Assembly: GCA_910579955.1 (NCBI GenBank) | Contig: CAJTWE010000001.1 | Location: 1-64,000 of the forward strand | Direction of reading: 5' to 3' | DNA: 64,000 nt | From: an uncultured Ruminococcus sp. | Lineage (GTDB): Bacteria; Bacillota; Clostridia; Oscillospirales; Ruminococcaceae | Part shown: in pieces, positions 34,503-43,543 of the stretch | How positions within the stretch are numbered: position 1 is the first letter of the stretch | How the letters are laid out: each line of letters starts with the position of its first letter | Notes under the pieces: model-generated | What the model was told of the DNA's origin: nothing | Databases searched by the model: none | Seen by the model: the letters and a program-made list of their open reading frames with translations, nothing else | Position numbers and translations under genes: made by a program

Positions 34503-35843
34503 TTACACATAACCAACAACGGAAGAAATAAAGATTATCAAAAGCAAAACAGGACACACGTAACGAATCATAACACGATACATCTTTTTTGCCTTAAATG
34601 GGGCAGATAATTCCACCTCATCTTCAATTGTCTTAGTTTTAATAACAAAGCCTACAAACAAGCAGATAAGAAGAGCAGTAATAGGCATCAATATGTTATT
34701 GCTGAGGAAATCAAAGAAGCTTAAGAAGTCCTTGCCCAAAATAAGAATATGAGACCAAGCACCATTGCCCAATGAAGAAGGAACAGCAATAAGCATTGAA
34801 GCAAGCATTACAATGATACATACAGTACCACGCTTCATCTTAAACTTGTCCATAATAATTGATACTATTGTTTCCATAAGAGAAATAGCCGAGGTAAGTG
34901 CTGCAAAAAATACAAGTACAAAGAATACTATACCAACAATATTTCCGCCGGTCATTGAGTCAAACACCTTTGGAAGTGTTACAAACATAAGACCAGGGCC
35001 TTGACCAAGCTTAGATTCATCTCCGCCTGAAAATACAAACACAGCAGGTACGATCATAAGGCCTGACAAGAATGCAATCGCAGTATCAAATATCTCAATG
35101 CTTCGTACAGAACTTTCCAGATTATCCTTTTTCTGCATGTACGAGCCATAGGTTATCATAATACCCATAGCAAGAGACATTGAATAGAAAAGCTGTCCCA
35201 TCGCCGCAACAACTGTTTTAAGTGAAAATGCGCTAAAATTAGGCTTTATATAATAAATAAGTCCTTCCATTGCACCATCAAGTGTAAGACAGTAAATAGA
35301 TATTCCTACTGTCAAAGCCAGAAGAATTGGCATAAGTACCTTGCTGATTTTTTCAATTCCTTTTTGTACGCCAAGAAATACTACTACTGCCGTAAGGAAA
35401 ATAAAAATAGCCATAAATACCAAAGGTGACATTGTAGAACCGATAAATCCTTCAAAATATCCATCAGCCGCAGCCGCAGAACCTTGTCCTGTTGCAAAAA
35501 CTACACCATACTTGATTACCCATCCACCAATTACACAATAATATGGAAAGATTATCATAGGTACAAGTGAAGCCAGCACACCGATGAATGAACCTTTTTT
35601 GTTAAGCATACCAAATGCTTTTATAGCGCTCATACCTGTTTTTCTGCCAATAGCGATCTCAGTAACCATAAGTGCAAATCCAAACGTTACCGCCAGAATC
35701 AGGTATACAAGCAGGAATATTCCTCCGCCATACTGCGCTGCAAGATATGGGAAACGCCATATGTTACCCAAACCTACAGCTGAACCTGCCGCAGCAAGAA
35801 CAAACCCCAGCTTACTGGAAAATCCTACTTTTTGATTACTCAT
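34503..35843 (-). CDS. Neurotransmitter:sodium symporter family transporter
   Basis: A 446-residue membrane protein of the NSS/SNF family (LeuT-like), with about 11-12 transmembrane segments. It imports an amino acid or related solute with sodium. The family hallmark is at the start: GFVLAAAGSAVGLGNIWRFPYLAAQYGGGIFLLVY, containing the sodium-site GSAVGLGN and the NIWRFP stretch. Other recognisable parts are EIAIGRKTG and the SMSLAMGIMITYGSY segment. The protein is a short bacterial form. Substrate not predictable from sequence alone. A strong promoter and GGAGA precede the ATG; it forms a single-gene unit. Confidence 0.92.
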   Translation of the reverse strand: MSNQKVGFSSKLGFVLAAAGSAVGLGNIWRFPYLAAQYGGGIFLLVYLILAVTFGFALMVTEIAIGRKTGMSAIKAFGMLNKKGSFIGVLASLVPMIIFPYYCVIGGWVIKYGVVFATGQGSAAAADGYFEGFIGSTMSPLVFMAIFIFLTAVVVFLGVQKGIEKISKVLMPILLALTVGISIYCLTLDGAMEGLIYYIKPNFSAFSLKTVVAAMGQLFYSMSLAMGIMITYGSYMQKKDNLESSVRSIEIFDTAIAFLSGLMIVPAVFVFSGGDESKLGQGPGLMFVTLPKVFDSMTGGNIVGIVFFVLVFFAALTSAISLMETIVSIIMDKFKMKRGTVCIIVMLASMLIAVPSSLGNGAWSHILILGKDFLSFFDFLSNNILMPITALLICLFVGFVIKTKTIEDEVELSAPFKAKKMYRVMIRYVCPVLLLIIFISSVVGYV

Positions 35844-35888
35844 AATTCCATCTCCTTATAAAATAATATATAATCACACATGTTTATT

Positions 35889-35917
35889 ATTATACATTAT
35901 TTTACATTTTATGTCAA
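35889..35917 (-). promoter_or_regulatory. Promoter of the NSS symporter gene
   Basis: On the minus strand TTGACA (35917-35912), 17-base spacer, TATAAT (35894-35889), both boxes perfect. Confidence 0.8.
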
Positions 35918-35943
35918 TGAATTTTTATAAGCACCAATATTTT

Positions 35944-36984
35944 TTATTTTAAAACAATAATTTCGATATCTCCGCTGGTAGTAGAAATCTCACATTTTTC
36001 ATCCGAAGAGGTATGCGGAACATCAACATCACCACTTGTTGTATCAGTTATAAATAATTTTTCTGTAAGAAGAGAACCGTCAACATTTCCGCTGGTTGTA
36101 ACTAAATTAAGAGAATTACCATCACATCTGTCGAGTTCTATATCTCCGCTTATTGTCTTTGCTTTTAATCTTCCAATGGCTATAGTATCTATCAATTCAA
36201 CGTCGCCGCTTGTACTTTTAACTGAAATATCCTGTGATTTTAAATTTGAAATATTTATATCACCGCTGGTAGTACTTGAACGGAAATCTCCTTTTACATT
36301 GGCAGTTACTATTTTAACCTCTCCGCTTGTGGACTCTGATGTAATATTTTTAGCAGTAACATCTGAAAGGCTTACATCCCCACTAGTTGTATTTGAATAA
36401 AGATCTTCTTTTACATTAATAGATGATATCTTAACCTCTCCGCTTGTAGATGTTGCTGTAACATTATTTGCAGTAATATTTTCAATCATCACATCACCAC
36501 TTGTACCATAAATTTTAGCATCAGAAAATGTATAAGGTGTTTCAACAAAAACATCTCCACTGGTTGTTCTTATATAAAGCTCCTCATATTCCTTTTCGGG
36601 AAGGTAAACAGTTAACGTCAAAGAATCCCAACCACCAAAGCCAAAACCAAAGTGGATTGATTCATACCATTTTCTTGTATTTATACGATTTATTCTAAGG
36701 GTGTCTCCTACTACCTCTACTGTATGATAAAGCTTTTCTTCCTCATTGCAAACTACTTTACATTTTTCATCTTTAGACGGCACAATAAAAACATCATACT
36801 CAACATCTTCTACTTTAATGTTTTTAAAATCCTTATCCACAGAATATGTTTTTACTTCTGTTATTACATTTTTCTCCTTAAACATGCCGAAATCTGTTGT
36901 AACAGCAACTATCATTGCTATAATAATACCAACAGCAATAGCAGCAGACGCTGCAATAATCCATATTTTCTTAGCTTTACTCAT
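35944..36984 (-). CDS. DUF4097-type membrane-anchored beta-repeat protein
   Basis: A 346-residue protein with one N-terminal membrane anchor (IWIIAASAAIAVGIIIAMIVAV) and an extracytoplasmic right-handed beta-solenoid. From about residue 140 to the end, the motif TTSGDV/TSGEVKI recurs roughly every 20 residues, at least ten times, as in the DUF4097 (putative adhesin/head-tail) family. Such proteins usually lie with DUF1700 and PadR genes, as here, and are linked to envelope stress sensing or adhesion without a proven role. The start overlaps the DUF1700 stop by one base (TAATG). Last gene of a three-gene operon. Confidence 0.85.
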   Translation of the reverse strand: MSKAKKIWIIAASAAIAVGIIIAMIVAVTTDFGMFKEKNVITEVKTYSVDKDFKNIKVEDVEYDVFIVPSKDEKCKVVCNEEEKLYHTVEVVGDTLRINRINTRKWYESIHFGFGFGGWDSLTLTVYLPEKEYEELYIRTTSGDVFVETPYTFSDAKIYGTSGDVMIENITANNVTATSTSGEVKISSINVKEDLYSNTTSGDVSLSDVTAKNITSESTSGEVKIVTANVKGDFRSSTTSGDINISNLKSQDISVKSTSGDVELIDTIAIGRLKAKTISGDIELDRCDGNSLNLVTTSGNVDGSLLTEKLFITDTTSGDVDVPHTSSDEKCEISTTSGDIEIIVLK

Positions 36985-37583
36985 TATGAGTCCCTCCTTC
37001 TAATAAAGCAAGATTTAATTCCAACTGCAATTTTCTTGCTCACAAACCACATACCCTTTGTCACCTGATTAGATCCAAAGAACATAAGAACCGCTAATCC
37101 TGCGCATGCAATAGATATACCAAACATAAATATACCCTCAGCAATCGCACCATTAAGTAAAAATGCTGATATACATACTAGTCCCCCAAAAGCACATGCA
37201 GCAAAGCTTAAATCAACAGCATATAACACCAAAATCACTGACCATAAAACTATATATACTGACAATATAATTACAAATACAGCAAGTATAAGGGGCAGCC
37301 ATACAGGAGAACCTAAAACGATAAGAATTATCTCCCATACAGATAATCGCCTTTTAGGCTTCATCTTAGCTTTCACAAGCTTGGCAAACGATGTATCCAT
37401 AAGTATTTGTGAGACTGCTTCGTCCGGTGTACCTATTGCTTCAACTGCCTCTTCTTCCGTAAGACCATCTTCCACCCTGTCTTCAATCATTTCAGCGTAA
37501 TAATCAAGGGATTTTTCTACATCCTCTTTGGGAATACCTCCAAGCTGGCTACGAATACTTTCAAGAAATTCTTGCTTATTCAT
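36984..37583 (-). CDS. DUF1700 family membrane protein
   Basis: A 199-residue protein. The N-terminal cytosolic part (1-75) is the DUF1700/HAAS-type helical domain, with FLESIRSQLGGIPKEDVEKSLDYYAEMIEDRVEDG followed by EEEAVEAIGTPDEAV. About four hydrophobic segments follow (VWEIILIVLGSPVWLPLILAVFVIILSVYIVLW, FAACAFGGLVCISAFLL and IFMFGISIACAGLAVLMFF). The PadR-neighbour arrangement is typical. The HAAS domain is thought to mediate signalling between the regulator and membrane. Start chosen at ATG 37583, correctly spaced from GAGAGG; this overlaps padR by 8 bases. Role in detail unknown. Confidence 0.85.
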   Translation of the reverse strand: MNKQEFLESIRSQLGGIPKEDVEKSLDYYAEMIEDRVEDGLTEEEAVEAIGTPDEAVSQILMDTSFAKLVKAKMKPKRRLSVWEIILIVLGSPVWLPLILAVFVIILSVYIVLWSVILVLYAVDLSFAACAFGGLVCISAFLLNGAIAEGIFMFGISIACAGLAVLMFFGSNQVTKGMWFVSKKIAVGIKSCFIRRRDS

Positions 37584-37896
37584 TATATTCATCCTCTCTG
37601 ACAACAAATTTATAAATTGACACAATTTCCTTCCACTCTTCTTTAAATGCTTCTATACGTTCAAGCCCCGCAGCTGTTATATGATAATACTTTCTAAGCC
37701 TACCATTATGCTCCATAGAATGCACTGATAAAAGCTCATTTGCTTCCAGTCTCCTCAGTATCGGATACAAAGTCGATTCAGATATTTCAATATACGGCTT
37801 CATGTCCTTTACAATTTGATACCCATAAGAATCCTCATTCTTTATGGCTGCAAGCACGCTAATATCCAAAAGTCCTCTCTTGAGTTGAATATCCAT
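37576..37896 (-). CDS. PadR family transcriptional regulator
   Basis: A 106-residue winged-helix repressor of the short PadR-s2 type: MDIQLKRGLLDISVLAAI, then YGYQIVKDMKPYIEISESTLYPILRRLEANELL with the recognition helix and the wing HNGRLRKYYHITAAGLERI. GGGAGG is 6 bases before the ATG at 37896, so a longer in-frame extension to 37947, which overlaps the promoter, is rejected. A 7+7 inverted repeat sits exactly between its own -35 and -10 boxes, indicating autorepression of the padR-DUF1700-DUF4097 operon. Ligand unknown. Confidence 0.92.
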   Translation of the reverse strand: MDIQLKRGLLDISVLAAIKNEDSYGYQIVKDMKPYIEISESTLYPILRRLEANELLSVHSMEHNGRLRKYYHITAAGLERIEAFKEEWKEIVSIYKFVVREDEYNE

Positions 37897-37918
37897 GTCA
37901 TACCTCCCTTCACATAAT

Positions 37919-37947
37919 ACTATACCACACACAGTATTGTGTGTCAA
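37919..37947 (-). promoter_or_regulatory. padR operon promoter with embedded operator
   Basis: On the minus strand TTGACA (37947-37942), 17-base spacer ending TGG, TATAGT (37924-37919). The inverted repeat ACACACA-N4-TGTGTGT (37927-37933 with 37938-37944) fills the spacer, a position where bound repressor would block RNA polymerase. Confidence 0.75.
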
Positions 37948-37986
37948 GCACTATTCTTTGTTTTTTACATTTTCTTAAAAAAATAA

Positions 37987-38013
37987 GCAGCAGACGATAT
38001 ATCTGCCGCTACT
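37987..38013 (-). terminator. Terminator of the HAD phosphatase operon
   Basis: GCAGCAGA (37987-37994) pairs with TCTGCCGC (38002-38009) with one mismatch. On the minus strand it is followed by TTATTTTTTTAAG. Confidence 0.7.
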
Positions 38014-38016
38014 TTT

Positions 38017-38292
38017 CTATTTGATCCTATTTTTTAAATCAATCTCATATTGATCGTCGAGCCAATGTATCATATCCTCAAATCCACTCTGATTTGATGG
38101 GAACTCTTTTTCCTGCTCTATTTCAGCCTTATCAGAGCATATTAAACCATGCCATATTTGTATTTTTAAAGGATCGCCATGCATTATCTTATAATTAAAG
38201 ACTTGATCTCTGCTTCCTGTAAAGTCATTATTCGACTCAAAATAATAAAATTTTGGAATATCAAAATATTTTGAAATAGGTGAAGCTGACAT
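38017..38292 (-). CDS. 91-residue hypothetical protein
   Basis: A soluble acidic protein starting MSASPISKYFDIPKFYYFES with no recognised domain. It has aromatic-rich N-terminal beta-like segments (DQVFNYKIMHGDPLKIQIWHG) and an acidic helical C-terminus (FEDMIHWLDDQYEIDLKNR). It starts 2 bases after the HAD phosphatase stop; AGAGGAG lies inside the end of that gene, so the two are co-transcribed and coupled. This tight linkage supports a real gene, perhaps a substrate- or partner-specific accessory protein, but no function can be assigned. Confidence 0.7.
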   Translation of the reverse strand: MSASPISKYFDIPKFYYFESNNDFTGSRDQVFNYKIMHGDPLKIQIWHGLICSDKAEIEQEKEFPSNQSGFEDMIHWLDDQYEIDLKNRIK

Positions 38293-38294
38293 AC

Positions 38295-38954
38295 TTATTC
38301 TCCTCTTTCCTTTTTTAATATATCAATGACATGAGCAAGTGTAGGTACGCAGTCATATAAAAACGGCTTAAGCATTTCCTCCGGCTCTGTAAGATCAGGT
38401 ATCATAACCGGCTTGCACCCAGCTGAAAATGCTGAAATAATACCATTCGGTGAATCCTCCAAAGCAAGACAAGACATTGTATCAAGTCCCAAAGCTTTCG
38501 CTGCCTTTAAATATATATCCGGTGCAGGTTTTCCATTTTCTATAGAATCTCCTCCTACGACTTCCGAAAACATATGAAAAAGTCCAACCTTTTCAAGATG
38601 GAGCTTTGCATTTTCAGTAGCTGTTGCCGTTGCAACTGATGTAAGTATTCCGTTATTCTTACAAAATTCAAGAAGCTCTATCGCACCCGGCTTAATGTTT
38701 ATACCGTATCTTTCAATAGCATCATGAATAAGCTCTCTTCGTCTTTCACGTACTGCATGATAATCAAAATCCTCGCCAAGTGCTTTTTTTAGATAAGGCT
38801 CAGCATATTTTGACGATAAGCTTCGTATTGCAAGAACATGACGAGGCTTCATAGAAAAACCGAATTTCTCCGCACTCTCGATCCAATATTTAAAATAATA
38901 TTTTTCTGTATCAATAAGCAGACCGTCCATATCAAATATAATTCCCTTTATCAT
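38295..38954 (-). CDS. HAD-superfamily phosphatase (beta-phosphoglucomutase-like)
   Basis: A 219-residue cytosolic HAD hydrolase of subfamily IA. Motif I is IIFDMDGLLIDTEKYYFKYW (nucleophile Asp, catalytic Asp two residues on). A helical cap follows (about 20-85). Motif II is SVATATATEN, motif III is the Lys in NGKPAPDIYLKAAKALGL, and motif IV is LALEDSPNGIISAFSAG. Members act on sugar phosphates; beta-phosphoglucomutase or a broad phosphatase are both possible. AAAGGA lies 11 bases before the ATG at 38954. An ATG four codons earlier directly abuts that RBS and is less likely. Confidence 0.9.
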   Translation of the reverse strand: MIKGIIFDMDGLLIDTEKYYFKYWIESAEKFGFSMKPRHVLAIRSLSSKYAEPYLKKALGEDFDYHAVRERRRELIHDAIERYGINIKPGAIELLEFCKNNGILTSVATATATENAKLHLEKVGLFHMFSEVVGGDSIENGKPAPDIYLKAAKALGLDTMSCLALEDSPNGIISAFSAGCKPVMIPDLTEPEEMLKPFLYDCVPTLAHVIDILKKERGE

Positions 38955-38992
38955 GCACTTTTCCATCCTTTCAAGCTTATCTTTATGATATA

Positions 38993-39021
38993 ATTGTACA
39001 CATTTTCCTAAAGTTTGTCAA
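38993..39021 (-). promoter_or_regulatory. Promoter of the HAD phosphatase operon
   Basis: On the minus strand TTGACA (39021-39016), 17-base spacer, TACAAT (38998-38993). Confidence 0.7.
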
Positions 39022-39056
39022 GTGATATTCCATTTATAAATATTCTAAATTCCCAC

Positions 39057-39085
39057 TTGCAAAAGAAGTCGTTTTATAGTATAAT
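39057..39085 (+). promoter_or_regulatory. Promoter of lon-engB-lysA
   Basis: TTGCAA (39057-39062), 17-base spacer, TATAAT (39080-39085), leaving a leader of about 80 bases before lon. No CIRCE or CtsR-type operator was seen. Confidence 0.65.
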
Positions 39086-39118
39086 AATAGTTACAATAAA
39101 TATTGAGGTTTAGAGGTT

Positions 39119-39154
39119 GCACCTGCTGCATAAAAGCAGCCGCTTGTATGGTGC
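39119..39154 (+). promoter_or_regulatory. Nested hairpin in the lon leader
   Basis: An outer stem GCACC/GGTGC (39119-39123 with 39150-39154) can enclose CTGCT/AGCAG (39123-39127 with 39135-39139). It lies directly before the RBS AAGGGAG. It might act as a heat- or structure-dependent control of translation. Confidence 0.3.
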
Positions 39155-39170
39155 GGAAGGGAGTAAAACA

Positions 39171-41588
39171 ATGAGTATAAATGAAAAGGACTTATGTCGG
39201 CTGCCCTTAGTCGCAATGCGAGGTGTCGTTGTATTTCCCGGAATGGTAATGCACTTTGATGTTGCAAGAGAAAAATCTATCGGTGCTATTACAGCTGCCT
39301 ATGAATCAGATAAAAAAATATTTCTCACAGCTCAAAAGGATGTCTTTGTAGAAGACCCTGAAATGAAGGATCTTTACCGATATGGAGTAATTGCCGAAGT
39401 ACGTCAAATACTTAAAACCCCCGATGGTGTAATGCGCATCCTTGTTGAAGGAAAAGAAAAAGCACACCTTAAAGTACTTCATTCTGGAAAGAATCACTTT
39501 TACGCTGATGTGCAGCCCGTTCCTTATTCTACACATTCCAAAATTGATAAAGTAGAGATAGAAGCTGTTATTAGAGCTATTAAAGAATTGTTTGAACAGT
39601 ATAGCCAGATGTTCCCACGTATGCCAAAGGAACTTATATTGGCTGTTATGTGTCAGGACGATCCTTATAAATTCTTTGAAAGTATTATTTTTAATATTGG
39701 ACTTGACTTTTACGATAAGCAAAAGCTTCTTGAGGAAAATAATATTCTAAAAAGACTTAATCTTCTCTATACTTTCTTATTAAAAGAAACAGAAATTATC
39801 TCACTTGAACGTGAGATACAGGAAATCACAAAGGAAAGCATAGATAATGGTCAGCGTGAATATTATCTTCGTGAGCAGATGAGAGCAATTCAAAGTCAGC
39901 TTGGCGAAGACGATGAACAGGAAGAGATCTTTGAATATATAAACAAAATACAAGAGATTGGACTTGCTGAGGCTGATAAAGAAAAGCTTTTCAAGGAAGC
40001 TGAACGTCTCGGCAAACTGCCGCCAGCATCTCAGGAAGCATTTGTAATTCGCAGCTATCTTGACGTTGTAATGAAGCTGCCATGGAATACCTCTTCAAAA
40101 GCAAAAGTAAGCATTCAAAAATCACAAAATATACTTGATAAAGATCACTATGGCATGAAAAAGGTAAAAGAACATATCTTGGAAAGCATTTCAGTTCATG
40201 CGCTTATGCCTGACGTTACTGGACAGATAATCTGTCTTGTAGGTCCTCCCGGCGTTGGCAAAACTTCTATTGGACGTTCTATTGCAAAGTCACTGGGCAG
40301 AAAATACGAACGAATTTCTCTTGGCGGCGTTCGTGATGAATCTGATATACGTGGACACAGAAAAACATACATTGGAGCAATGCCAGGACGTATTATTGAC
40401 GCATTAACAAGAGCCGGAACAAATAATCCACTTATACTTCTTGATGAGATCGACAAAATGAGCAATGACTTTAAAGGCGATCCATCAGCTGCTATGCTTG
40501 AAGTTTTGGACAGTGAACAAAACAAAGCGTTCCGTGACCACTATGTTGAAGTTCCATTTGATTTGAGCAAAGTGCTTTTTGTAGCAACTGCAAATAATCT
40601 TGATACAATTCCGGCACCGCTTCTCGACCGTATGGAAGTAATTGAACTGGGAAGCTATACACGTGATGAGAAATTCCATATTGCAAAGGAACACCTTATC
40701 TCAAAGCAACTTAAAAAGCATGGTCTTAAAAGCGCTCAAATAAAAATTCAAGATAGTGCTATATACGACCTTATAGACAGCTATACAAGAGAATCAGGAG
40801 TTCGTGAACTAGAAAGATACATTGCTGCTCTTTGCAGAAAGGCTGCTAAATCTATTGTTTCGGAAGAACAGAAAAAAGTTACATTTACTCATAAGAACAT
40901 TGAAAACTATCTAGGTCCTAGAAAATTCCTACAGGACGAACATTTAAATGAAAACGTTATCGGTCTTGTAAACGGCCTTGCATGGACTTCTGTAGGAGGA
41001 GTTTTAATGCCTCTTGAAGTTATACATATGGCTGGAAAGGGTCAGATCGAAATAACAGGTTCACTGGGCGATGTAATGAAAGAAAGCGCTAAAATAGCTG
41101 TAAGCTATGTCAGAAGCATTGCTAAAAAATATGAGATAAGCCCTGACTTTTATGAAAAGCGTGATATACATATACATGCACCTGAAGGCGCTGTTCCAAA
41201 GGATGGCTCGTCCGCGGGCGTTACTATAGTTACTGCGCTTGTATCTGCTTTGTCTGGTATACCGGTACGAAGTGATGTTGCTATGACAGGTGAAATAACG
41301 CTTCATGGTAATGTACTTCCAATAGGCGGCCTTCGTGAAAAGTCGATGGCAGCTTACAGAAACGGAATCCGAACAGTTATAATTCCTGAAAAAAACATCC
41401 CTGATCTACATGAGGTCGATGAGGTTGTAAAGCAAAATGTTAATTTTGTTCCTGCCAAAACTCTCGATACAGTACTGAAAACAGCTCTTGTATATCAGCC
41501 TAAATACGATGAACACGAAATTGATGATACATCTTCCATCATCCCGCCTACACCTAAAAAGACATCAAAGCCTCTGGCTTATGTATAA
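39171..41588 (+). CDS. lon: ATP-dependent protease Lon
   Basis: An 805-residue cytosolic protease that degrades misfolded and regulatory proteins. N-terminal substrate domain LPLVAMRGVVVFPGMVMHFDV; central coiled coil with YYLREQMRAIQSQLG; AAA+ module with Walker A VGPPGVGKTSIGRSIA and Walker B PLILLDEIDKM. The protease domain carries the catalytic Ser in PKDGSSAGVTI and Lys in LREKSMAAYRNG. The length suits bacterial LonA. AAGGGAG precedes the ATG at 39171; an 18-codon upstream extension runs through the leader hairpin and is rejected. First gene of an operon with engB 9 bases downstream, an order conserved in Firmicutes. Confidence 0.96.
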   Translation: MSINEKDLCRLPLVAMRGVVVFPGMVMHFDVAREKSIGAITAAYESDKKIFLTAQKDVFVEDPEMKDLYRYGVIAEVRQILKTPDGVMRILVEGKEKAHLKVLHSGKNHFYADVQPVPYSTHSKIDKVEIEAVIRAIKELFEQYSQMFPRMPKELILAVMCQDDPYKFFESIIFNIGLDFYDKQKLLEENNILKRLNLLYTFLLKETEIISLEREIQEITKESIDNGQREYYLREQMRAIQSQLGEDDEQEEIFEYINKIQEIGLAEADKEKLFKEAERLGKLPPASQEAFVIRSYLDVVMKLPWNTSSKAKVSIQKSQNILDKDHYGMKKVKEHILESISVHALMPDVTGQIICLVGPPGVGKTSIGRSIAKSLGRKYERISLGGVRDESDIRGHRKTYIGAMPGRIIDALTRAGTNNPLILLDEIDKMSNDFKGDPSAAMLEVLDSEQNKAFRDHYVEVPFDLSKVLFVATANNLDTIPAPLLDRMEVIELGSYTRDEKFHIAKEHLISKQLKKHGLKSAQIKIQDSAIYDLIDSYTRESGVRELERYIAALCRKAAKSIVSEEQKKVTFTHKNIENYLGPRKFLQDEHLNENVIGLVNGLAWTSVGGVLMPLEVIHMAGKGQIEITGSLGDVMKESAKIAVSYVRSIAKKYEISPDFYEKRDIHIHAPEGAVPKDGSSAGVTIVTALVSALSGIPVRSDVAMTGEITLHGNVLPIGGLREKSMAAYRNGIRTVIIPEKNIPDLHEVDEVVKQNVNFVPAKTLDTVLKTALVYQPKYDEHEIDDTSSIIPPTPKKTSKPLAYV

Positions 41589-41597
41589 GGAGGTCAT

Positions 41598-42200
41598 ATG
41601 AACTTTAATCTTGCATCATTTGAAGCGTCATACGGATTGTTTTCTCAGATTCCTCCTTGCAACAGTATTGAAATAGCATTTGCAGGACGTTCAAATGTGG
41701 GAAAATCGACACTCATAAATAAAATCATGAATCGTAAGTCATTGGCACGTGTCAGTGCAGTTCCCGGAAAAACCGCAACTATCAATTTCTATAAGATTGA
41801 TCCTATAAGAATTGTTGACCTGCCTGGATACGGTTATGCAAAGGTTGCTAAAACAGAAAAGCACCGCTGGGCTGATCTTATTGAAGGATATCTTGATTCC
41901 GAAAGAGATATAAGACTTATATTCCTGCTTATTGACATGCGTCATCCTCCGTCTAAAGATGATCTGCATATGATAGATTATCTCATTGAACGTGAGCTGC
42001 CGTTTGTAATAATTCTCACAAAATCTGACAAGCTAAAGCCTACTGAACGAAAACGCCGTTTAGCAGCATTTGCAGATGAAATCCCGTATTTTGATGAGAT
42101 ACACATTGTCCAATTCTCTTCTATTACAAGAGAGGGCGTTGATGAGATTCGTGATATTATAACAGATATTGCTGAAAGCTCTGACGAAGAACAGGAATAA
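41598..42200 (+). CDS. engB: Ribosome biogenesis GTPase EngB/YsxC
   Basis: A 200-residue essential-type GTPase for assembly of the large ribosomal subunit. G1 GRSNVGKSTLINKI, G3 DLPGYGYAKV and G4 TKSDK are present, with the G2-region VSAVPGKTATINFY. AAGGAGG is 5 bases before the ATG. It lies 9 bases after lon and 23 bases before lysA, in the same operon. Confidence 0.96.
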   Translation: MNFNLASFEASYGLFSQIPPCNSIEIAFAGRSNVGKSTLINKIMNRKSLARVSAVPGKTATINFYKIDPIRIVDLPGYGYAKVAKTEKHRWADLIEGYLDSERDIRLIFLLIDMRHPPSKDDLHMIDYLIERELPFVIILTKSDKLKPTERKRRLAAFADEIPYFDEIHIVQFSSITREGVDEIRDIITDIAESSDEEQE

Positions 42201-42223
42201 TAATTTGAAAGGAAGTAGAAATT

Positions 42224-43522
42224 ATGTTTGTATCAAAAAATCTTGATGTCAACGAAAATGGCAACCTTACTATAGGCGGTTTTGACACCGTAGAGCTTGC
42301 CAAAAAGTATGGAACTCCTTTATATGTAATGGACGAGGATATGATCCGAAGCCATTGCAGAAGCTTTAAAGAAAGCATAGACAAATTTTACGGTGGAAAT
42401 GGTCTGGTATGCTATGCAAGCAAGGTATTTTCCTGCAAGGAGATATATCGCTTAGTTGCAAGCGAAGGCCTCGGCGTTGACGTTGTATCAGGCGGTGAAC
42501 TTTATACTGCTATTGCAGCAGGAACTGATCCAAAGAAAATCTGCATGCATGGCAATAACAAAACAATTGATGAACTTAAAATGGCTCTTGAATACGGTGT
42601 TGGAAGAATTGTTGCTGACAATATCTATGAAATGAAATCAATTGATAAGCTTTGTGCAGAAACAGGAAAAAAAGCAGATATTCTTCTCAGAATAAAGCCC
42701 GGTGTTGATGCACATACACATAACTTTATTCGTACCGGTCAAATAGACAGCAAGTTTGGCTTTGCACTTGAAACTGGCGAAGCATTTGAAGCTGTGAAAT
42801 TTGCACTAGAATGTACTAACCTTAACTTTGTTGGTATTCATTGTCACATTGGTTCACAGATTCTCGACACACAAGGATTTGAAGCAGCAGCTGAGGTTAT
42901 GCTTGTATTTATTAAAAAAATACGTGATGAACTTAACGCTGAAGTACGTGATTTGAACCTCGGAGGCGGTTTTGGCATTCAGTATACAGAAGCAGATGAC
43001 CCACTTCCTTATGAAGCATTCATGGAAGCTGTATCATTAATTGTTCACAAGTTCTGCAAGGAAAACGATATGCCGCTTCCATTCATTATCATTGAACCAG
43101 GACGTTCAATTGCTGGCCCTGCTGGAGTTACACTTTACACCGTTGGTGGTAAAAAAATCATTCCTAATATTCGTACATATGTATCAATTGACGGTGGTAT
43201 GTGTGACAACCCAAGATATATTCTATATCAGTCTGAATATGATGCCGTAGTTGCTAATAAGGCATCAGAACCTAAGAATACTGTTGTTACTATAGCAGGT
43301 AAATGCTGTGAAAGCGGCGATCTTATTGGCGAAAATATGCCACTACAAGAATGTGAACCCGGAGACATCTTAGCCGTATGCGCAACAGGCGCTTATAATT
43401 ACTCCATGTCTTCAAATTACAACAGACTTTTAAAGCCTGCCGTTGTATTTATAAAAGGCGGAGAATCTCGAGTTGTTGTTCGCAGAGAGACTCTTGAAGA
43501 CATAATCAGAAACGATATCTGA
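42224..43522 (+). CDS. lysA: Diaminopimelate decarboxylase
   Basis: A 432-residue PLP enzyme converting meso-diaminopimelate to lysine. The PLP lysine is in VCYASKVFSC near 58. The alanine-racemase-like barrel has FVGIHCHIGSQI, and EPGRSIAGPAGV is the family signature. The second-domain active-site motif CESGDLIGE contributes across the dimer. The start TPLYVMDEDMI is standard. GAAAGGAAG precedes the ATG. It is the third gene of the lon operon, separate from ddh, and ends in TGA, showing TGA is a normal stop here. Confidence 0.95.
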   Translation: MFVSKNLDVNENGNLTIGGFDTVELAKKYGTPLYVMDEDMIRSHCRSFKESIDKFYGGNGLVCYASKVFSCKEIYRLVASEGLGVDVVSGGELYTAIAAGTDPKKICMHGNNKTIDELKMALEYGVGRIVADNIYEMKSIDKLCAETGKKADILLRIKPGVDAHTHNFIRTGQIDSKFGFALETGEAFEAVKFALECTNLNFVGIHCHIGSQILDTQGFEAAAEVMLVFIKKIRDELNAEVRDLNLGGGFGIQYTEADDPLPYEAFMEAVSLIVHKFCKENDMPLPFIIIEPGRSIAGPAGVTLYTVGGKKIIPNIRTYVSIDGGMCDNPRYILYQSEYDAVVANKASEPKNTVVTIAGKCCESGDLIGENMPLQECEPGDILAVCATGAYNYSMSSNYNRLLKPAVVFIKGGESRVVVRRETLEDIIRNDI

Positions 43523-43543
43523 TTACATTTAAATATAAACACA

